Shown here: positions 57,747-64,000 of the stretch, one piece after another
Numbering within the stretch: the first letter of the stretch is position 1
Layout: the number at the start of each line of letters is the position of its first letter
Assembly (NCBI GenBank): GCA_025936825.1
Contig: JAICSO010000001.1
Coordinates: 1 to 64,000, forward strand
Direction: 5' to 3'
Length of the DNA: 64,000 nucleotides
Source of the DNA: Terriglobales bacterium
GTDB taxonomy: Bacteria; Acidobacteriota; Terriglobia; Terriglobales; Acidobacteriaceae
Position numbers and translations under genes: made by a program
Notes under the pieces: model-generated
The model's input: only the letters and a program-made list of their open reading frames with translations
Databases searched by the model: none
What the model was told of the DNA's origin: nothing

Positions 57747-60047
57747 ATGGCGTCCTATAGCAGGCTCGCATTATTCGGACTTGTGATCTTTGTAGCCGTC
57801 GTCCACTCTGCGGCGCAGGAAGCGCAGATCACGCAGGTGAACGATGGAGTGATGGTGAAAACCGCAAGTGACCAAGTGCATGTGGCAGTCTGCGGACCCG
57901 AAGTGATCCATGTGACAGCGGGGCCGGAGAGCGCCAAGCCTTCCTCGCCACATCAGCCGTGGATGCTGAAGGAGTGCACGGGCGACAAGTTCACAATCGA
58001 GAAAACCGACAAGGCTGCGACGCTGAAAACTGCGCAGCTGCAAGTGAAAATCGGGCTCGAAGGCGGCGGCCTGACGTTTCTCGATGCGGGAGGCAAGGCT
58101 CTGCTTACGGAAGGAATCTGGGCACCGTTCTCGACGCGGCGTTATCACGCAGCCGGTAATGGCATCTTCAGCGTCTTGGACCAGTTTCAGATTCCGGAGG
58201 ACGAAGCGATCTACGGCCTCGGGCAGCACCAGGGAGGAGAACTCAACTATCGCGGGCAGGCGATTTCTCTTGGACAGGACAACACGGACGTTGCCGTGCC
58301 TCTCCTGGTGTCCACACGCGGATATGGACTCCTCTGGAACACCGCCGCGCAGAGCACGATGAACAACCAATTTCCGCGATCACTGATGTTCACTGCCGAA
58401 GCCGCGGAAGGTCTGGATTACTACTTTATTTACGGCCCCGAGCCGGACCAGATCATTCATCAGTATCGCGAGTTGACTGGACACGCACCGCTCTTTGGCG
58501 AGTGGGCCTACGGGTTCTTCCAATCCAAGGACCGATACAAAACGCAGGATGAGCTGGTGGGGATTGTCGACCAGTACCGCGCTAAGCATATCCCGCTCGA
58601 CACGGTCGTTCAGGATTGGCAATGGTGGACCAAGTGGGGATCGAGCGATTTCAATTCGAGTTATCCGGATTTCGCCGGCGCGGTGAAGAAGATCCACGAC
58701 GACCACGCGCACGTGATGATTTCGATCTGGCCAAACTTCGATCCATCGACGCCGATTTACCAGCAGATGAAGGCGCAGGGGTTCCTGATCGACGAGAAGG
58801 GCGACTACGACATTACGAATCCCGCAGCCCGCGAGCTGTACTGGAAGATGTTGCCGAGCACTCTGGTTGCGAAGGGAGTGGATGCGTTCTGGCTGGATGC
58901 GTCGGAACCTGAGGCCCGGGAACTCGGAATTCCAGCAGGCACTAAGTTGTTCTCCGGCGACGGCAGCCTGTACACGAACATTTACCCGCTGCTGCACACC
59001 TATGGCGTCTATGAGAACTGGCGGAAGGCTGGCGATCAGAAACGTGTGTTCCTGCTGACGCGGTCGGCGTTCCTGGGGCAGCAACGCAACTCAGCCGCCA
59101 CGTGGTCGGGCGATGTGTACAGCAACTTCTGGGCGCTGAAGAAGCAAATTCCCGCAGGACTGAACTTCTCGATTTCAGGGATTCCGTACTGGACGACGGA
59201 CATCGGCGGTTACGGATATCCGAACGGGAACACGAGCGACCCCAAGTACCAGGAGGTGTACACGCGCTGGTTTGAGTATGGGACGTTCTGCCCGATCTTC
59301 CGCACGCATGGCCATCGCGAAAACGACACCAATGAGTTGTGGGCGTATGGACCAGCCGTGCCGACGCTGATCAAATTCGACAAGCTTCGGTACCGCTTGC
59401 TGCCTTACATCTATTCGCTGGCCTGGCAGGTCACAAAGAACGATTACACCATCATGCGCCCTTTAGTCATGGACTGGCGTGACGATCGCAAGGTTTGGGA
59501 CATCGGCGATCAATTTATGTTCGGGCCGGCGCTGCTGGTGAATCCGGTCACAGAAGCCGGCTTGACGAGTCGCTCTGTGTATTTGCCGCCCGCGGCTGGC
59601 TGGTATGACTTCTGGAGCGGAGAGCGCGTCAACGGAGATCAGACGATTGCCGCATCCGCGCCTCTGGATCGCATTCCGCTGTACGTAAGGGCGGGATCCA
59701 TTGTGCCGCTCGGCCCCGAAATCGAATACGCAGGCGAAAAGCCCGACGCGCCGACTGAGTTGAGAATCTACCGCGGCGCGAATGGGCAGTTCACGCTGTA
59801 TGAAGATCAAGGTGACACCTACGCGTACGAACACAGCGCGTATGCGACGATTCCGATCTCGTGGGATGAGGCTTCGTCAACGCTGACGATCGGGGCACGA
59901 AGCGGTTCCTATCCTGGCATGCCAGCACAGAAGAGATTCCGAGTGATTTTTGTGGGCACAAACCACGGCGCTGGACCGGAGGTTGCGGCGCAAGCCGATC
60001 GAGAGGTTACCTACTCAGGACAGGAAGTTAAAGTAAAGGCGCCCTAA
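57747..60047 (+). CDS. Secreted GH31 glycoside hydrolase (alpha-glucosidase/xylosidase)
   Basis: 766 residues. Signal peptide SYSRLALFGLVIFVAVVHSAAQE; N-terminal beta domain, the GH31 barrel with PPLFGEWAYGFFQSKDRY-type LFGEWAYGFFQSKDRYKTQDELVGIVDQYR, PLDTVVQDWQWWTKWGSSDF, and the nucleophile Asp in DAFWLDASEPE. Then FLLTRSAFLGQQRNSAATWSGDVYSNF and DIGGYGYPNG, an extra C-terminal beta part with DUF5110-like WYDFWSGERVNGDQTI. It acts on alpha-linked sugars outside the cell. ATG at 57747 with AAAGGAAC upstream. Confidence 0.94.
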   Translation: MASYSRLALFGLVIFVAVVHSAAQEAQITQVNDGVMVKTASDQVHVAVCGPEVIHVTAGPESAKPSSPHQPWMLKECTGDKFTIEKTDKAATLKTAQLQVKIGLEGGGLTFLDAGGKALLTEGIWAPFSTRRYHAAGNGIFSVLDQFQIPEDEAIYGLGQHQGGELNYRGQAISLGQDNTDVAVPLLVSTRGYGLLWNTAAQSTMNNQFPRSLMFTAEAAEGLDYYFIYGPEPDQIIHQYRELTGHAPLFGEWAYGFFQSKDRYKTQDELVGIVDQYRAKHIPLDTVVQDWQWWTKWGSSDFNSSYPDFAGAVKKIHDDHAHVMISIWPNFDPSTPIYQQMKAQGFLIDEKGDYDITNPAARELYWKMLPSTLVAKGVDAFWLDASEPEARELGIPAGTKLFSGDGSLYTNIYPLLHTYGVYENWRKAGDQKRVFLLTRSAFLGQQRNSAATWSGDVYSNFWALKKQIPAGLNFSISGIPYWTTDIGGYGYPNGNTSDPKYQEVYTRWFEYGTFCPIFRTHGHRENDTNELWAYGPAVPTLIKFDKLRYRLLPYIYSLAWQVTKNDYTIMRPLVMDWRDDRKVWDIGDQFMFGPALLVNPVTEAGLTSRSVYLPPAAGWYDFWSGERVNGDQTIAASAPLDRIPLYVRAGSIVPLGPEIEYAGEKPDAPTELRIYRGANGQFTLYEDQGDTYAYEHSAYATIPISWDEASSTLTIGARSGSYPGMPAQKRFRVIFVGTNHGAGPEVAAQADREVTYSGQEVKVKAP

Positions 60048-60088
60048 ATTGGCCTGATCATGTGTGGCGCGGGCCCTCCTGCCGCGGC

Positions 60089-62755
60089 TCAGGGTGAGTG
60101 CTTGTGCGCGGCCGCCACGGCCTGCCCCAGGCTCAATCCGCCATCTCCGGCGGGAACTTCGTTTTGAGTGAAAACCTCGAAGTTGTCGGTGGTGAGTGCG
60201 GCGAAAAGGTGCATGGTCATGTAGAGATTATTGAATGTGCCTCCGCTGAGGCAGACACGATTGAGTGATGTGCGATCGCGCAGGGTCCCGGCGATCTCCA
60301 CGAAAGTGTTCACCAAGCCGTTGTGAAATTTCCGACTGATCTCGGACACAGCCGTGCCCCGCGAAACGTCTTCGACCAACTCCTCGAACATGCGACGGGA
60401 GCTGATGATGACAGAGGTCCCTTGAATCTGCCGCCCCTTTGGAGCTGAATCCCCTTTTGTCTCGTTCCCGGGGCTCACGCCCCGGGCTCTACTCTGGCGC
60501 TGCTCCGCAGCTTGTCCGCTCAAAGCTAATTGAGAGGAAGCGTCACTGATCCATTTCCCTTTTTCCGGCGCGCCATCGCCTACCGTGGAAAGATCGGCGT
60601 CTCGCGTCCCCCAGCTCAATTCAAAACCGTAAGCATTATTACCCCCGGTTTCGCTGGTTGTGGGAAGAGCCTGCAGTTTGTTTACAAAATCTTTGCGATC
60701 TTCGCGGCCTTTGCGGTCCATGCATTCCATTGCCATCTCTAGCTCAATCGCGGCTTGGGCTTCATAACTCACCTGATTGCGAATGCCAGCGATGGCAGCA
60801 ACGGCGTCGAAGAGGCGTCCGCAGCTGGAGGTCAGGGGCGAATTAATGCGGCGGTCGATCATGCGAAGAACCAGATCGAGTTTGGCGTTCCCGATTTCTC
60901 GAAGGAACGGCAGATTCAGTTTTCGCAAATCGGGACCGAAGTGATGAGCGAGGAAGCTCACTGCCATGCGCCAGGGTTCGTGAATGGCAGCCGCGCCTCC
61001 AGGCAAAGGAACGTATTCGAGGTGGGCCGCGCGCTCGAAATCCTTGTAGTCGGCGATGAGTACCTCGCCGCCCCAGATGTTGCCGTCGGTGCCGTAGCCG
61101 GTACCGTCCAGAGCAAAGCCAATAACCTGGCCGTCGAGATGGTTCTCCGCCATGCAACTGGCGATGTGAGCGTGATGGTGCTGAACACCGATCAGGGGCA
61201 GGTCGGTTCGATTCAGTGCCCACTTGGTTGAGAAGTAATCGGGATGGAGGTCGTAGGCGATGGACTCCGGCTTGATCTCCAGTACCTTTTGAAGGTGAGC
61301 GATTGCTTCTTCGAAGAACTTGTAGCTCTCAAGATTTTCCAGATCTCCGATGTGCTGGCTTAAAAAGGCGTGCTTGCCTTTTGTGAAGCAAATTGTGTTC
61401 TTAAGTTCACCACCGACCGCGAGGATCGACGGGACTTCCTGGTGCAGAAAAACTGGAACGGGGACGAAGCCGCGAGAGCGGCGCAGTTGTTGGGATTTGG
61501 GCTTTCGCACGGGCGAGGGCGCCCGTGCCTCCATGTTTGCCTTTGCATTCTCTGCGGGCTCACGGGGGAGGACGCGAACGACCGAGTCATCGCAACGGAG
61601 CAAAATCTCGCGGTCGTGCACCAGGAAGAAGTCTGCGAGACCTGAGAGACGGCGCAGCGCTTCGTCATTCGAGATCGCGATCGGCTCTTCGCTTAGGTTG
61701 CCGCTGGTCATGACAAGTGCGGCAAAATTGCCTTCTTTCAAAAGCAGGTGATGGATCGGGGTGTACGGGAGAAATACGCCCAGGAAGTTGTTACCCGGAG
61801 CGATGTCGCGAGCTATCGATGAAACAGTGGAGGCACGCAGCCTGCCCTGAGCGACCGACGGGGCGGAGGAAGTCGAACGGGCGCCCTCGCCCGTGCTGCG
61901 CCGCAAGAGGACGATTGGCCGCTGGATTGACTGCAACACCGCTGCGTCGTCTGCGCTAATCTCGCAAATGCCTTCTGCGGCTGCCAAGTCCGGAACCATC
62001 ACCGCGAACGGCTTCCCGACACGGCGTTTGCGCTCGCGCAGCAATGCAACAGCTTCGGTATTCGTTGCATCTGCCGCGAGATGAAATCCACCTAGCCCTT
62101 TGATGGCGACAATCTTTCCTTCCCGGAGAGCCTGGATTGAGGCCGCAATCGGATCAACGGAATGAATCACTCCTCCCTTGTTGTCCCAGAACTCCAGTTG
62201 CGGGCCGCAATCCCAGCACGCGTTCGGTTGCGCGTGGAATCGCCGGTTTGCGGGATTGTCGTACTCGGCCTGACATGCGGGGCACATCTTGAACGGTGCC
62301 ATCGACGTGAACGGGCGGTCGTATGGAATGCTGCGCGTGATGGTGAAGCGCGGGCCGCAGTTGGTGCAATTCGTAAACGGGTAACGATAGCGCCGGTCTA
62401 AGGGATCGAACATTTCGCGCAAACAATCGTGGCAGGTGGCAACGTCGGGCGAGATCAGCGTGCGAACCGGTTCTTCGCCATGGCTGGCAACGATACGGAA
62501 TTCGTAGTCTCCGTTAAGCGGCAACTCACGCGTCGTGATGTCCGTGATGCGAGAGAGCGGCGGAGCTTCTTGCGGCAGCCGGGAAATAAAATCGTCAACG
62601 GTCTCAGCTGGGCCTTGGATTTCGATGATGACTCCGGCTGACGTATTGCTGATCGTGCCGACGAGTTGGCGGTCGGTGGCCAGACGATAGATGTACGGAC
62701 GGAACCCAACGCCCTGGACGATGCCGGAAACCTCGACTTGGCGTCGGATGGGCAT
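60089..62755 (-). CDS. hypF: Carbamoyltransferase HypF with three in-frame insertions
   Basis: Makes thiocarboxamide on HypE for the CN ligands of [NiFe] hydrogenase. Acylphosphatase domain (EVSGIVQGVGFRPYIYRLA), two zinc CxxC pairs (CHDCLREM, CTNCGPRFT, CPACQAEY, CWDCG), YrdC-like domain (KIVAIKGLGGFHLAADATN), and Kae1-like domain (GVQHHHAHIASCMAENHL; GFALDGTGYGTDG; SYEAQAAIELE). About 888 residues against about 750-780 in the family. The excess is low-complexity blocks that carry intergenic repeats: a GEGARS block, a REPAENAKANMEARAPS block, and about 90 residues near EMAMECMDRKGREDRKD. The ATG at 62755 (MPIRRQVEV) is used. Rest of the family is intact, so it is probably functional. Confidence 0.92.
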   Translation of the reverse strand: MPIRRQVEVSGIVQGVGFRPYIYRLATDRQLVGTISNTSAGVIIEIQGPAETVDDFISRLPQEAPPLSRITDITTRELPLNGDYEFRIVASHGEEPVRTLISPDVATCHDCLREMFDPLDRRYRYPFTNCTNCGPRFTITRSIPYDRPFTSMAPFKMCPACQAEYDNPANRRFHAQPNACWDCGPQLEFWDNKGGVIHSVDPIAASIQALREGKIVAIKGLGGFHLAADATNTEAVALLRERKRRVGKPFAVMVPDLAAAEGICEISADDAAVLQSIQRPIVLLRRSTGEGARSTSSAPSVAQGRLRASTVSSIARDIAPGNNFLGVFLPYTPIHHLLLKEGNFAALVMTSGNLSEEPIAISNDEALRRLSGLADFFLVHDREILLRCDDSVVRVLPREPAENAKANMEARAPSPVRKPKSQQLRRSRGFVPVPVFLHQEVPSILAVGGELKNTICFTKGKHAFLSQHIGDLENLESYKFFEEAIAHLQKVLEIKPESIAYDLHPDYFSTKWALNRTDLPLIGVQHHHAHIASCMAENHLDGQVIGFALDGTGYGTDGNIWGGEVLIADYKDFERAAHLEYVPLPGGAAAIHEPWRMAVSFLAHHFGPDLRKLNLPFLREIGNAKLDLVLRMIDRRINSPLTSSCGRLFDAVAAIAGIRNQVSYEAQAAIELEMAMECMDRKGREDRKDFVNKLQALPTTSETGGNNAYGFELSWGTRDADLSTVGDGAPEKGKWISDASSQLALSGQAAEQRQSRARGVSPGNETKGDSAPKGRQIQGTSVIISSRRMFEELVEDVSRGTAVSEISRKFHNGLVNTFVEIAGTLRDRTSLNRVCLSGGTFNNLYMTMHLFAALTTDNFEVFTQNEVPAGDGGLSLGQAVAAAHKHSP
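60467..60486. repeat. CCCGGGGC hairpin inside hypF
   Basis: CCCGGGGC-TCAC-GCCCCGGG, a perfect 8-bp stem, translated on the minus strand within the third insertion (ARGVSPGNE). Confidence 0.75.
60688..60719 (-). repeat. GCAAAGA-type repeat translated inside hypF
   Basis: 'accgcaaaggccgcgaagat' with 'cgcaaagatttt' on the minus strand is the same word family as 18215-18294 and 34782-34854. Here it encodes DRKGREDRKDFV. Confidence 0.75.
61507..61528. repeat. GCACGGGCG hairpin inside hypF, copy 1
   Basis: GCACGGGCG-AGGG-CGCCCGTGC, a perfect 9-bp stem, in the second insertion (EARAPSPVR on the coding strand). Its twin is at 61877-61894 in the first insertion. Confidence 0.8.
61877..61894. repeat. 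ACGGGCG hairpin inside hypF, copy 2
   Basis: ACGGGCG-CCCT-CGCCCGT, perfect 7-bp stem, sharing its 18 bases with copy 1 in opposite orientation. Encodes the block STGEGARS. Confidence 0.8.
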
Positions 62756-62762
62756 GATTTCG

Positions 62763-62880
62763 TGTAGGGACAGCCACCCTCGGCTGTCCAGTCGAGCGAA
62801 GCTCGACAACGCGGGATCCATTTAGCTTAAAGGACCCGGGCCTTTGGCCCGCCGACAGCCGAGGGCGGCTGTCGCTACAA
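62763..62880. repeat. Inverted GACAGCCGAGGGCGGCTGTC repeats before hypF
   Basis: 'tagggacagccaccctcggc' (62764 on) and, inverted, 'gacagccgagggcggctgtc' (62854-62873) share GACAGCC-N6-GGCTGTC. They flank a GGGCC-TTT-GGCCC hairpin. It fills the hypB-hypF gap and probably explains the false 22-codon extension of the hypF ORF. Confidence 0.75.
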
Positions 62881-62881
62881 A

Positions 62882-63559
62882 CTAAACGTAAGACTCAGCT
62901 TCCTGCCGCACTGCTGTCTTTTTGACCTCCAGCCACTGCAACCATTCTTGTAGCCCATAACCAGCTGTGCACGAGACGCGAACAACCTCGACGCCAGGAT
63001 GAACCTTGCGAGCATTCTCCTCCGCCTTCGCGATGTCGAATGGTACGTAGGGCAGGAGATCCGTTTTTGTAATGATCACCAGTTCGGACTTAAAAAAGAT
63101 GGACGGATATTTCAGCGGCTTGTCTTCGCCTTCGGTCACGCTCAGCAGAACGATCTTTGCCGCTTCGCCAAGGTCGTAGCTGGATGGGCAGACCAGGTTG
63201 CCGACGTTTTCGATAAATAAAATGCCGAGTTCGCCGAGGTTCCAATCGGCAAGGTGCTTATCGATCATGCGCGCATCAAGGTGGCAGGTCCCACCGGTCG
63301 TAATCTGCTTCGTAGGGAACCCGGAGCGCTTGAGTCGGTTTGCGTCATTTTCGGTCTGAATGTCGCCGGTAAGGACGGCAACGCGTTCGGTGCGCGGAAG
63401 AGCTTCGAGCGTCTTCTCGAGCAACGTGGTTTTCCCCGAACCGGGCGAACTGATCAAGTTCACAACCAGGACATCGTTCTGCCGAAAGCGTTCGCGCAAT
63501 TCGGCAGCGACGCGATCATTCTCGCTCAAGACCTTCTTTTCAAGCGGTACTCGGTTCAT
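62882..63559 (-). CDS. hypB: Hydrogenase nickel-incorporation GTPase HypB
   Basis: 225 residues. G1 P-loop ISSPGSGKTTLLEKTLEALP, GDIQTENDANRL, the metal-switch and zinc/nickel region TGGTCHLDARMIDKHL with CHLD, FIENVGNLVCPSSYDLGE, and the G4 motif ITKTDLLPYV. The N-terminal high-affinity CxxCGC motif and poly-His tail of E. coli/other HypB proteins are absent, so nickel storage is not a role here. Overlaps hypA by 20 bp. Confidence 0.96.
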   Translation of the reverse strand: MNRVPLEKKVLSENDRVAAELRERFRQNDVLVVNLISSPGSGKTTLLEKTLEALPRTERVAVLTGDIQTENDANRLKRSGFPTKQITTGGTCHLDARMIDKHLADWNLGELGILFIENVGNLVCPSSYDLGEAAKIVLLSVTEGEDKPLKYPSIFFKSELVIITKTDLLPYVPFDIAKAEENARKVHPGVEVVRVSCTAGYGLQEWLQWLEVKKTAVRQEAESYV

Positions 63560-63899
63560 ACTCCTCCAACTCTACGTAGGCGAGTTGCAGTTCTTCCCCG
63601 CTAATGCACTCGTTGCGGTTGGTTCCACATTGAGGACAGTCGAAAATGAAATCTTTGACTTCGAACTCGGTTGCGCAGTCCAGGCAGCGGTGACGGCGTC
63701 GGCAAAACTCGATATCCAGTGTCAGCCCCTGGAGATCCGTCTCGGCAGTCAACGCTTCAAAACTAAAGCGCAGCGCGTCAGGATCGATGGCGGAGAGTTC
63801 GCCGATACGCAGCCCAACCTTTACAGGCTTGGAGTTTCGCGTTGCAGCCTCCGCCTGTACGGCGTCAAGTACGGATTGTGCGATTCCGAGTTCGTGCAT
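63540..63899 (-). CDS. hypA: Hydrogenase nickel-incorporation protein HypA
   Basis: 119 residues. MHELGIAQSVLDAV (Met1, His2, Glu3 nickel site), then CRRRHRCLDCATEFEVKDFIFDCPQCGTNRNECISGEELQLAYVEL with two CxxC pairs for zinc. Hands nickel to the [NiFe] hydrogenase with HypB. First gene of hypA-hypB-hypF on this strand; other hyp genes and the hydrogenase are outside the window. Confidence 0.97.
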   Translation of the reverse strand: MHELGIAQSVLDAVQAEAATRNSKPVKVGLRIGELSAIDPDALRFSFEALTAETDLQGLTLDIEFCRRRHRCLDCATEFEVKDFIFDCPQCGTNRNECISGEELQLAYVELEEYEPSTA

Positions 63900-63906
63900 A
63901 AGAGCC

Positions 63907-64000
63907 TTCAGCCGTCAGCCATCACCATCAGTCAAAACCAAATGCAAACAAAAACCTTCATCACAGAGGACGCAGAGTCTCACAGAGGAACGCCACAGAG
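63907..64000. repeat. Right-edge repeats: CAGCCGTCAGCC and ACCTTCA-ACAGAGGAC
   Basis: 'gccgtcagccatcaccatca' (63911 on) is the third copy of the arsM/cydA repeat. From about 63950, 'aaaaccttcatcacagagga' and the following 'cgcagagtctcacagagga' closely match, with a few changes, the complement of the right arm of 815-940. The rest of the right edge has no gene. Confidence 0.7.

Noticed and set aside
62756-62821. 22-codon extension of hypF
   Set aside because: Encoded by the GACAGCC repeat; family start MPIRRQVEV lies at 62755.
1-64000. CRISPR arrays, tRNA or rRNA genes, insertion sequences
   Set aside because: I looked for regular 25-40 bp direct repeats with unique spacers, for cloverleaf-like 75-base runs and for transposase proteins; none was convincing. 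The many short repeats are degenerate and inverted, not CRISPR-like.

Overview
The window looks like a chromosomal segment of a soil Acidobacteriota, most likely Terriglobia (Koribacter/Terriglobales-like). The evidence is moderate-to-high GC, the style of the secreted and lipoprotein families (DUF5818-like OB proteins, PilZ proteins, AMIN protein, repeat lipoprotein) and the very many word-like intergenic repeats typical of that phylum. This is inference from family recognition, not from a database search. I see no rRNA, tRNA, CRISPR array, phage or intact insertion sequence.

Layout. 0-5 kb: end of a probable LOG-family gene, thiE, a MerR regulator, a tiny self-contained transcription unit encoding a 13-residue Lys-rich peptide, a CusF-like copper lipoprotein, a VKOR-family protein, a frameshifted FkbM methyltransferase and a cold-shock gene. 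5-9 kb: chromosome segregation (parB, parA, three parS sites) and rsmG. 9-13 kb: an arsenic island, arsR-arsM-arsC-acr3, with an NAD(P)-binding gene. 13-34 kb: housekeeping and envelope genes (efp, acylphosphatase, apt, PIN-TRAM, ispD, msrPQ, a ClC channel with its MarR regulator, purB) plus acidobacterial secreted proteins. 33.6-37.3 kb: leuB and a short leuA facing a LysR regulator. 37.3-39.6 kb: a TonB-dependent receptor.

39.8-49 kb is the most unusual region: a gas-vesicle locus with three GvpA-family shell proteins, GvpK, GvpG and three GvpF/L paralogues. Built into the same strand are a sensor histidine kinase with a four-cysteine cluster, a response regulator and a 648-residue double-headed ArsA/Get3-like ATPase. 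No gvpN or gvpC is present in the window. The ATPase carries one CxxC per half, which suggests a fused, zinc-clamped Get3-type chaperone for hydrophobic shell proteins.

49-57.6 kb: a LacI regulator, the cytochrome bd genes cydAB, an ADP-forming acyl-CoA synthetase fused to a GNAT domain, an unknown cysteine-containing protein and a radical SAM/SPASM enzyme. Each of the four transcription units from cydA to the radical SAM gene has a GTGAT-N4-ATCAC palindrome 43-95 bp upstream, so they look like a CRP/FNR-type low-oxygen or NO regulon. 57.7-64 kb: a secreted GH31 glycosidase and the hydrogenase maturation genes hypA-hypB-hypF. hypF is about 100-150 codons longer than usual because intergenic-type repeats sit in frame inside it.

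Repeats are a theme of the window. At least nine families of degenerate short repeats, many in inverted pairs, fill gene junctions, and they also invade coding sequence in hypF and arsM. Two otherwise normal genes (FkbM at 3.8-4.6 kb, secreted protein at 18.4 kb) carry single-base frameshifts that could be real decay or sequence errors.
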